Shown here: positions 1 through 5,129 of the stretch, piece by piece
How positions within the stretch are numbered: the first letter of the stretch is position 1
Layout of the letters: every line of letters begins with the position of its first letter
Assembly (NCBI GenBank): GCA_048939595.1
Contig: JBHLPI010000112.1
Location: forward strand, 1 to 6,162
Direction: 5' to 3'
Length of the DNA: 6,162 bases
Origin: Hermodarchaeum sp048939595
GTDB lineage: Archaea; Asgardarchaeota; Hermodarchaeia; Hermodarchaeales; Hermodarchaeaceae
Notes under the pieces: generated by a model
Databases searched by the model: none
Seen by the model: only the letters and a program-made list of their open reading frames with translations
Told to the model about the DNA's origin: nothing
Translations under genes and position numbers: made by a program

Positions 1-19
1 TTGTGTTTGAGGATGCCAT
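1..19 (-). CDS. Start of an unidentified gene, cut by the window edge
   Basis: Only the first six codons (ATG start at 19, reading M-A-S-S-N-T) are inside the window, so no function can be assigned. The case for a real start is its context. A good Shine-Dalgarno sequence, GAGGT on the minus strand (27-31), sits 7 bases before the ATG. A TATA-like CTTTAAAT (61-68, minus) lies about 45 bases upstream, which would give a leader of roughly 19 bases. The gene has the same orientation as the reductase gene, whose stop is 73 bases upstream, so it could be the next gene of that operon or have its own promoter. Extending the frame beyond base 1 would confirm or remove it. Confidence 0.4.
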
Positions 20-60
20 ATAGCTTACCTCGATTCCTTGATTATGAGAGGAGAATGATG

Positions 61-68
61 ATTTAAAG
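61..68 (-). promoter_or_regulatory. Possible TATA box for the gene starting at 19
   Basis: On the minus strand this reads CTTTAAAT. Its centre is about 26 bases before position 38, a suitable start point for a short leader that includes the SD at 27-31. It lies in the short AT-rich gap after the reductase gene. This is a motif match only. Confidence 0.25.
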
Positions 69-92
69 TTGTTTACACTAAATAGTAATTAC

Positions 93-1304
93 TTAAACCA
101 TGCGAAGTTTCCGTAATTCTTGCATCAAAGCAATCAGTTTGCGATCCTTAGTCGCCATGGCTTTCATGAAGATTTTAACTTTTTTACCTGCAGTCATTTG
201 CACGATTGATTCACCAGTCACAATTTCGGCCAGCTTGTCTAGAGTCGCATCTGCGGTTTGCAGGATAAGGTCTCGGAGCTTGAGGGATTGGTCAAATTCA
301 CTCCCATACAATTTTTGCCATTCTTTCTCGTATTTTTGTAAATGCTGAGCACTAACCGTTTCTTTTTGAAGGCATTCAGCCGCAACTCGTCCCGCGATGC
401 TTCCACAGACAATGGCATATCCCATTCCCCCACCAGTGATTGGGTGAATTTGACCTGCTGCATCGCCCACTAATAGCGCGCCATCAACGACGTTCGTTTT
501 GTTCGGTCCACAAACAGGTAATGCGCCTACTCTGGTTTCGATGACCCGAGCGTTGCTTAATTGCTGTTTTGCAACTTCATGATGTTTAAGAAAATGATCC
601 AGGTATTCTTTGGCGGTTTTAGTTTCTACGCCTCCACCAATTCCGATTCCTACATTAGCGCGCCCAGCACCTTTGGGAAAAATCCAGATATATCCTCGCG
701 GAGAAAGTTCACTTCCAAGGAGGAACTCCATTAAATCGGTGACCTCAAGGTCACAGTTCGCCATCTCATAACCAAAACAGGAGTCGATATCATCTGGTTT
801 ATAGGCTTTGCGAAGACCTGTCAACCGGGCGATTTGGCTGTTCACGCCATCAGCGCCGATGACAATTTGTGCCTTCAGAGTTTTTCGTTTCCCTTCGTGT
901 CGCACGACTACGCCATTAACAGTTCCGTTTGATCGGGTTATGTCTATTACTCGAGCTCCCAGTAAGCTCTCAGCTCCGGTTTCTGTGGCTCGCGCAAAAA
1001 GTTCTTTGTCAAAGATACGTCGGTCAATCGTGAATCCACTGGGTTCCTCGGTCGCATAATCAACGGATATTTGCCCTGGACTGTAAAGACGAAATCCTCG
1101 AAGTGGGGCCCGAATTGATTCTTCTGGTATATCGATTTCTGCAACACCGGGTCCTGTTTTCCCAATAGCTTCACCACATTGGACAGGGATTCCTACATTG
1201 GTTTTTCTGTCAACAATCGTCACATTTGCACCTGCACGGAGGGCTCCAACAGCAGTGGATGAACCAGCAGGTCCAGCACCCACCACAATAATTTGATCTG
1301 ACAT
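93..1304 (-). CDS. Geranylgeranyl reductase-family FAD enzyme
   Basis: Predicted FAD-dependent oxidoreductase that saturates isoprenoid double bonds, most likely the geranylgeranyl chains of archaeal ether lipids (digeranylgeranylglycerophospholipid reductase), acting at the membrane. The 403 residues show the family hallmarks in order: the Rossmann motif GAGPAG (9-14) with an acidic residue closing strand 2 (D32), the PVQCGEAIG segment (40-48) with the family Cys-Gly-Glu, GADG (150-153), the PxxYxWxFP substrate-cavity motif (202-210) and GDAAG plus a glycine-rich stretch (280-294) that contacts FAD. The frame is open up to 1370, but the start at 1304 is preferred: the Rossmann fold begins four residues later, and GAGGAG lies 9 bases upstream. 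The extra 22 codons would also overlap the ferredoxin gene. The ferredoxin ends 29 bases upstream and is the likely electron donor. The family is clear; the exact lipid or quinone substrate is inferred. Confidence 0.93.
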   Translation of the reverse strand: MSDQIIVVGAGPAGSSTAVGALRAGANVTIVDRKTNVGIPVQCGEAIGKTGPGVAEIDIPEESIRAPLRGFRLYSPGQISVDYATEEPSGFTIDRRIFDKELFARATETGAESLLGARVIDITRSNGTVNGVVVRHEGKRKTLKAQIVIGADGVNSQIARLTGLRKAYKPDDIDSCFGYEMANCDLEVTDLMEFLLGSELSPRGYIWIFPKGAGRANVGIGIGGGVETKTAKEYLDHFLKHHEVAKQQLSNARVIETRVGALPVCGPNKTNVVDGALLVGDAAGQIHPITGGGMGYAIVCGSIAGRVAAECLQKETVSAQHLQKYEKEWQKLYGSEFDQSLKLRDLILQTADATLDKLAEIVTGESIVQMTAGKKVKIFMKAMATKDRKLIALMQELRKLRMV

Positions 1305-1313
1305 ATTCGCTTT

Positions 1314-1319
1314 CTCCTC
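1314..1319 (-). promoter_or_regulatory. Shine-Dalgarno site fixing the reductase start
   Basis: GAGGAG on the minus strand, 9 bases before the ATG at 1304. It favours this internal ATG over the upstream in-frame ATG at 1370. Confidence 0.7.
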
Positions 1320-1333
1320 GAATTCCCAGCTTG

Positions 1334-1555
1334 TTAACGATCTATGAGTGTAATGGCTCCTACAGGACATACCTTAACGCAGGTTCCACAGCCAGTGCAT
1401 GCTGCAGGTACAATTATGATATAGCCTTCTGTGACTTCTATGGCATTGACCGGGCATACAGTGGCACAGGCCTGACATACTCCGCAGAGTTCGCCATCAA
1501 CGTCTGCGAGTTTCTTGGCTGTTTTTTTACCAGACGCAGATGAAGTAGGAGACAT
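1334..1555 (-). CDS. 2x[4Fe-4S] ferredoxin
   Basis: Small soluble electron carrier of 73 residues. Two complete cluster motifs are visible: CGVCQACATVCP with cysteines 24, 27, 30 and 34, and CTGCGTCVKVCP with cysteines 53, 56, 59 and 63. This is the classic clostridial-type dicluster arrangement with pseudo-twofold symmetry. A lysine-rich lead of about 20 residues precedes the first cluster. GAGG on the minus strand (1567-1570) lies 11 bases before the ATG. The gene sits 29 bases upstream of the geranylgeranyl reductase in the same direction. In Methanosarcina acetivorans an adjacent ferredoxin is known to be needed for full reductase activity, so the same donor role is inferred here. It could also serve other oxidoreductases. 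The spacing to the eIF2B-like gene upstream is 60 bases, compatible with one three-gene transcript. Confidence 0.95.
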   Translation of the reverse strand: MSPTSSASGKKTAKKLADVDGELCGVCQACATVCPVNAIEVTEGYIIIVPAACTGCGTCVKVCPVGAITLIDR

Positions 1556-1615
1556 TGTAATTACATCCTCAGGATTCTTCGAGAGAACACGGTAGGTTAA
1601 GCTTTTTGAGCCTTT

Positions 1616-2539
1616 CTACTGTTTGTCTAGCTTTGTACCAGTGAAAATAAGGTAGACTCCTTGCGGTGGTATTATTCCGTGTTCAGTAATGAACGCGTCG
1701 ATGTGCTCGTGTCCAGTTACATCAAATAAAGGATTTCGAATGGTAATTTTTGGATTGATTTCACCACTCGGGACAACTTGTTCTGGATTTCCCTCCTCTA
1801 ATGTGATAAGCCGTCCTAAGAGGGTTTCATGAGAGAATTTGTAGCTTCCCACGGCAATAAGGACACGAACTCGTGCACCATAACACAATTCAGCGAGGGT
1901 TGCAGTTCCCACCTTGGATACAATAGCTCCATTGGCAGCAATTGCTTCACCTCCTGCTAATAGAATATCAATATCAGAGAGAAAAATACGAGTAGCAAAG
2001 TCAGTAACTAGGGTAACAGGAATTCCTAATTCTGCAACTTCATTCGCAAGAAGGCGCCCTTCCAGATCTGGACGACTTTCAGCAACGAATACCTCAATTT
2101 CCTTACCCTGCTCAACGACCTTTTGTAAAATTGCCAATACTGTTGTGCTTCGACACAGTGTTAGAATGCGATCTCCTGATCGGATACGTTTCGAACCGAT
2201 TTCACCGATTTTTTGTTTTGCCTGGGCGATTCGTGTGACAAACTCGTCACATGCATCCGCTATGCTTTGACCCATATCTTTCAATGACTTCTTTTCGTAG
2301 AAGGCACTCTGTGCCGCATCTTCTATGTGATCAAGACAATTTTGTAGAGCCGCTGAACTTTGGCGGGCCTTACGGAGACTGTTGGCCGCAGTTTTTATTT
2401 GGGTGAAAAGATTGTTAGGAGAATCCGTTTTAGTTTTCAGTGCTAAATCCTTTAGAGCAGAAGCGGCTGCGATAGCCGTCCCATCTGCGCTGGCAATCTC
2501 ATATGTTTTTAGTTTCTTCACGAGCCAGTCAAGGTTCAA
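1616..2539 (-). CDS. eIF2B alpha/beta/delta-family protein, probably non-enzymatic
   Basis: Member of the fold shared by eIF2B regulatory subunits, ribose-1,5-bisphosphate isomerase and methylthioribose-1-phosphate isomerase. Numbering from the upstream ATG at 2563 (315 residues), it has a helical N-terminal half, then the Rossmann-like half with LCRST (C137 at the catalytic Cys position), AESRPDLEG (161-169), GGEAIAANG (204-212), SYKF (240-243) and RNPLFDVT (276-283). The enzymes have Asp in GAD; here it is Glu206. The Asn of their NK motif is Ser216. The N-terminal RGAG and ETRP substrate motifs are absent. Glu at this site and the ESxPDLxG segment are, as I recall them, features of eukaryotic eIF2B-alpha, so a regulatory or structural role is more likely than isomerase activity. 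I chose the TTG start at 2539 because a perfect GGAGG precedes it by 9 bases; the ATG at 2563 would add 8 residues. It heads the ferredoxin-reductase operon. Confidence 0.85.
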   Translation of the reverse strand: MNLDWLVKKLKTYEIASADGTAIAAASALKDLALKTKTDSPNNLFTQIKTAANSLRKARQSSAALQNCLDHIEDAAQSAFYEKKSLKDMGQSIADACDEFVTRIAQAKQKIGEIGSKRIRSGDRILTLCRSTTVLAILQKVVEQGKEIEVFVAESRPDLEGRLLANEVAELGIPVTLVTDFATRIFLSDIDILLAGGEAIAANGAIVSKVGTATLAELCYGARVRVLIAVGSYKFSHETLLGRLITLEEGNPEQVVPSGEINPKITIRNPLFDVTGHEHIDAFITEHGIIPPQGVYLIFTGTKLDKQ

Positions 2540-2603
2540 TCTAAGACGCCTCCATAACAGCATTAATACCTTGATGACGTATTAAATTGCTCGGCGAACG
2601 GAA
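2540..2603. promoter_or_regulatory. Divergent control region between two eIF2B-family paralogues
   Basis: The spacer between the TTG at 2539 (minus) and the ATG at 2604 (plus) is only 64 bases. TATTAAAT at 2580-2587 reads ATTTAATA on the minus strand; as a minus-strand TATA box it would start transcription near 2558, just before the GGAGG and downstream of the alternative ATG. A second AT-rich element, TTAATA (2563-2568), is placed for plus-strand transcription from about 2590, giving a short leader without a clear SD. The two promoters would overlap, so transcription in the two directions may be mutually exclusive or co-regulated. Motif matches only. Confidence 0.4.
2549..2553 (-). promoter_or_regulatory. 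Shine-Dalgarno site supporting a TTG start
   Basis: GGAGG on the minus strand, 9 bases before TTG at 2539. It lies inside the reading frame if the ATG at 2563 were used. It is the strongest ribosome-binding motif near this gene and moves the likely start downstream. Confidence 0.6.
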
Positions 2604-3590
2604 ATGGTCGTTATTCCCCAACAAACACAAAAAATTGCAAAAAACATTCGGACAATGCGCACACGAGGTGCAGGACGAATCGCCCGTGCAGCAGCAAAAG
2701 GATTGGTAACAGCCACCCACGAATCAAAAGCGAAACGAATTTCTTCACTCCTCCGAGATGTAGCAATAGCGGCCCAATTATTATATGAGACACGTCCATC
2801 GGCTGTTTCATTACCTAACGCCCTGCGATATTACTATACTCGATTACTAACCCAGTCAAAGAAAGTAAAAGGGATCACTGAACTCAAAGAAGTGGGACAG
2901 AAAATTGGACAGGCTTTCATTGAAATGTCCAATAATGCTGTCAAAACTATTGGTCAGATTGGTTCGCGGCTGATTCAGAATGGAGATATCATATTCACCT
3001 ATTGTAATAGTGCCACGGCCTTTGGTGTTTTGGAAACCGCACATAAAATGGGAAAGGAATTCACTGTCTATGTTCCTGAAACTCGACCAAGATATCAAGG
3101 ACATATTACCGCAACATGGTTAGATAATGCAGGTATTCCCTGTTCTTTAATTACTGATAATTCGATTCGATTTCTAATTGCACGATCGGATAAGGTGTTT
3201 GTCGGAGCAGATGCGATAACAGCGAATGGTGCAGTTGTAAATAAGATAGGCACAAGTTTAGTTGCCTTGGCTGCTGATGAGGCACGACTTGACTTCTTTG
3301 TTGCGGCGGAAAGTTACAAGTTCAGCCCAGCCACAATGGCAGGTGAATTGGTTGAAATTGAGGAACGCGACAAAACTGAAGTTGTTTCAAAAGAAAAACT
3401 TGCTAGCTGGAACCACGTAAGTGTGCGAAATCCCGCGTTTGATGTAACTCCGCCAGAATATATCGATGCCATCATTACTGAACAGGGAGTCATTCCCCCT
3501 CAAGGTGCCATTGCGATTCTCTTCCGAGAATTCGGCTGGTATTCCACAGAACAAGCCTTACCTTGGGAACCTTATTTGAAGAAAAAGTAG
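2604..3590 (+). CDS. Ribose-1,5-bisphosphate isomerase
   Basis: Predicted cytoplasmic enzyme that converts ribose 1,5-bisphosphate to ribulose 1,5-bisphosphate in the archaeal AMP degradation pathway, feeding type III RubisCO. The 328 residues match the usual family length. Visible in order are RGAG (21-24) followed by IARAAA, the segment ETRPSAVSLPNALRY (62-76), GDIIFTYCNSAT (127-138) with the catalytic Cys134, ETRP (159-162), GADAITANGA (201-210) with the catalytic Asp203, the NK pair (213-214), AESYKF (235-240) and NPAFDVTPPEYID (276-288). The EFGW...PWEP tail also fits. From memory, Cys134 and Asp203 correspond within one residue to Cys133 and Asp202 of the Thermococcus kodakarensis enzyme. 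Methylthioribose-1-phosphate isomerase is the main alternative, but the RGAG, SLPNALRY and tail motifs favour the ribose bisphosphate enzyme. There is no clear SD, so translation may use a short leader. The gene ends 27 bases from the convergent L13e gene. RubisCO and AMP phosphorylase are not in this window. Confidence 0.88.
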   Translation: MVVIPQQTQKIAKNIRTMRTRGAGRIARAAAKGLVTATHESKAKRISSLLRDVAIAAQLLYETRPSAVSLPNALRYYYTRLLTQSKKVKGITELKEVGQKIGQAFIEMSNNAVKTIGQIGSRLIQNGDIIFTYCNSATAFGVLETAHKMGKEFTVYVPETRPRYQGHITATWLDNAGIPCSLITDNSIRFLIARSDKVFVGADAITANGAVVNKIGTSLVALAADEARLDFFVAAESYKFSPATMAGELVEIEERDKTEVVSKEKLASWNHVSVRNPAFDVTPPEYIDAIITEQGVIPPQGAIAILFREFGWYSTEQALPWEPYLKKK

Positions 3591-3617
3591 AGGTACTTGA
3601 TAGAAAACTGCCTAAGC

Positions 3618-4316
3618 CTATTCTTTGTCAAGGGCACGAATAATCTTACGCCATTCTTTGATTCGCGATTCAGGAATTCCGGTAAGCAATGCGAGATCGC
3701 GTGGGTTTTCTGTCTTTAGATTTTCGAGTGTTTCTACGCCTAACTCGTTGAGTTGTTTAATGTCTGTTCGAGTAATATCTGGAAGATCCTTGAGGTCCTT
3801 GATTGAGGGTTCCTTGGCCTTTCCAACACGGGCAGCTTTTGCCTTTTCTCGTTCATATCGTTTTGCTGCATCAACTAACTTTTCAGCACGGTTTCGCTTG
3901 ATATCAGTAACCCGGGCAATTCGGCGAGGGGAAGTTGTAGCCAATTCGTGAATATTACGAATCCCGCCTTCTACAAGAGTCTCAGCAACCTTCTTCGTAA
4001 CACCGGTTAAGTTTGCTAAATCAGTTTCAATGGATTCGGCTTTGGGCTTGGTTTTCGGTGCTTTGGGCTTTTTGGCAGCGGGTTTGGTTTTAGGCTCTTT
4101 TGAGGTTTTTTCAAGCTTCTTAATCTTTTTCATATATTCTTGGAGCAGTTTCACGTTTTCGGGGTGGTGCGTTTTTCGCCTATTATCAATAGGGATAGCC
4201 ATCCACCGCGCATCAGAGAGCCCTATACCTGCCTCTTTAAGTTCTTGGAGACTAAATCCCCGACCCCGACGAGGTTCACCGGTTTGGGGAGCATTGATTT
4301 CTGGTCGGAATGCCAA
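3618..4316 (-). CDS. rpl13e: Ribosomal protein L13e domain fused to two helix-hairpin-helix units
   Basis: A 232-residue basic protein. Residues 1-65 resemble archaeal/eukaryotic large-subunit protein L13e: PRRGRGFSLQELKEAGI (15-31), then IPIDNRRKTHHPENVKLL (41-58), the conserved rRNA-contact core. A Lys/Pro/Ala-rich linker (about 69-93) leads to a helix-hairpin-helix unit (98-153, with LTGVTKKVAETLVEGGI and a second hairpin around ARVTDIKRNRAEKL). A charged linker leads to a second unit (173-228, with ITRTDIKQLNELGV and LTGIPESRIKEW). Such repeats resemble the HhH_5/DUF4332 and RadA N-terminal type and usually bind nucleic acid backbone. As I know it, archaeal L13e is only about 80 residues, so the C-terminal two thirds is an addition. 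The start is TTG, with AGGTG (4325-4329) 8 bases upstream. Short T-runs on the minus strand just past the stop (around 3604-3607 and 3582-3586) may end transcription. Confidence 0.82.
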   Translation of the reverse strand: MAFRPEINAPQTGEPRRGRGFSLQELKEAGIGLSDARWMAIPIDNRRKTHHPENVKLLQEYMKKIKKLEKTSKEPKTKPAAKKPKAPKTKPKAESIETDLANLTGVTKKVAETLVEGGIRNIHELATTSPRRIARVTDIKRNRAEKLVDAAKRYEREKAKAARVGKAKEPSIKDLKDLPDITRTDIKQLNELGVETLENLKTENPRDLALLTGIPESRIKEWRKIIRALDKE

Positions 4317-4324
4317 GATAGATT

Positions 4325-4329
4325 CACCT
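4325..4329 (-). promoter_or_regulatory. Shine-Dalgarno site for the L13e TTG start
   Basis: AGGTG (extendable to AGGTGA) on the minus strand, 8 bases before the TTG at 4316. No in-frame ATG lies close enough to use it. Confidence 0.6.
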
Positions 4330-4363
4330 GAAAGCTGAGTATTGGAGACGAGAAGAGTTTGAG

Positions 4364-4378
4364 CTAAAAATGTTTTGA
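4364..4378 (-). promoter_or_regulatory. Probable TATA/BRE of the L13e gene
   Basis: The minus strand reads TCAAAAC then ATTTTTAG (TATA-like part 4364-4371, purine/A-rich BRE-like part just upstream). The expected start of transcription, about 26 bases on, is near 4342. That leaves a leader of roughly 26 bases containing the SD. Spacing supports it; the motif is only a moderate match. Confidence 0.4.
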
Positions 4379-4433
4379 CCCATCAGATGAAGCGAAGAGA
4401 TATCGGTCATACATAGGTGAAACCGAAAAGAGA

Positions 4434-4447
4434 AGAAAACTTAAATT
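4434..4447 (+). promoter_or_regulatory. Probable TATA/BRE of the proteasome beta gene
   Basis: AGAAAA followed by CTTAAATT resembles an archaeal BRE plus TATA box. Transcription would begin near 4470, giving a leader of about 29 bases that includes the AGAGG at 4483-4487. The 182-base spacer (4317-4498) between the two divergent genes holds this promoter and the opposing L13e promoter; nothing else was recognised in it. Confidence 0.45.
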
Positions 4448-4498
4448 CGTTGGCATATTCGTGGGCAATTAACTAACGAGATAGAGGTTATTCAAGCC

Positions 4499-5122
4499 AT
4501 GATGGGACAAGATAATGAACACCGACTAATGTCTCACACAACTACTGTTGCAGTGAAAGTAAATGGTGGTGTGATTTTAGGTACTGAATCACAAGCTTCG
4601 ATGGGATACCTTGTAGCAAGTGATACCGCCCCTAAAATCCTACAAATTACAGATCATACAGCAATGACGATTTCAGGATCTGTTGCTGATGCTCAACAAC
4701 TCACAAACAACATTCGGGCTATTGCCAAACTTGAAGCCCTGGAAAAAGGTCGTGAGTTAACAGTTAAAGCAATTTCACGGTTAACCTCGTCAATTCTGTT
4801 CCGAAACCGAATGTTTCCCCTTATCACGATGCTTATTGTGGGTGGAGTTGACAAAGAAGGAGAACACATCTACATGCTTGATCCGTTAGGGAGCATGTTG
4901 GAAGAAAACCAGTTTACAGCCACAGGTAGTGGTTCTGTTGTAGCCTACGGTGTCCTTGAAGACGAATACCGAGAGAATATGTCGATTGAGGAAGGCAAAG
5001 ACCTCGTTACACGGGCTGTTAATGCCGCAAGGAAGCGCGATATCGCATCGGGCGGTGCGATCCAAATGGCAATCATCAACACTGAAGGTGTTGATATTTC
5101 TCGGGAACAGCTAGCCGGATAA
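4499..5122 (+). CDS. psmB: 20S proteasome beta subunit
   Basis: Catalytic subunit of the archaeal 20S proteasome, an N-terminal threonine protease that forms the two inner heptameric rings of the barrel in the cytoplasm. A 13-residue propeptide precedes TTTVAV, making Thr14 the mature Thr1. In mature numbering the other active-site residues are present: Glu17 (as in the Thermoplasma subunit), Lys33 in PKILQI, Gly47 in ISG, the Ser of GSGS (about 129), and Asp and Ser of RDIAS (about 166 and 169). Mature length is 194 residues, slightly short but normal. The odd point is His at -1, where processed beta subunits almost always have Gly; this could slow or alter self-cleavage. AGAGG (4483-4487) lies 11 bases before the first of two tandem ATGs, so 4499 is preferred. 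No alpha subunit or PAN ATPase gene is in the window. Whether a second beta subunit exists elsewhere cannot be seen. Confidence 0.95.
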   Translation: MMGQDNEHRLMSHTTTVAVKVNGGVILGTESQASMGYLVASDTAPKILQITDHTAMTISGSVADAQQLTNNIRAIAKLEALEKGRELTVKAISRLTSSILFRNRMFPLITMLIVGGVDKEGEHIYMLDPLGSMLEENQFTATGSGSVVAYGVLEDEYRENMSIEEGKDLVTRAVNAARKRDIASGGAIQMAIINTEGVDISREQLAG

Positions 5123-5129
5123 TTCAAAT

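Noticed and set aside
808..1059. Plus-strand open frame inside the reductase gene
   Set aside because: Antisense shadow of a clearly conserved gene; no family motifs and no SD context.
1305..1370. N-terminal extension of the reductase by 22 residues
   Set aside because: It overlaps the ferredoxin gene, is not protein-family-like, and a good SD lies before the internal ATG at 1304.
1914..2270. Plus-strand open frame of 118 codons inside the eIF2B-like gene
   Set aside because: Antisense shadow; the Arg/Ser/Pro-rich product shows no recognisable domain.
3625..4338. Plus-strand open frames opposite the L13e gene, one with hydrophobic stretches
   Set aside because: The hydrophobic look comes from reading the Lys-rich linker on the opposite strand; the minus-strand protein has clear L13e and HhH domains.
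4586..4588. Glu instead of Asp at mature position 17 of the proteasome beta subunit as a possible loss of activity
   Set aside because: Glu17 is the residue in the active Thermoplasma subunit, so it is a normal archaeal variant.
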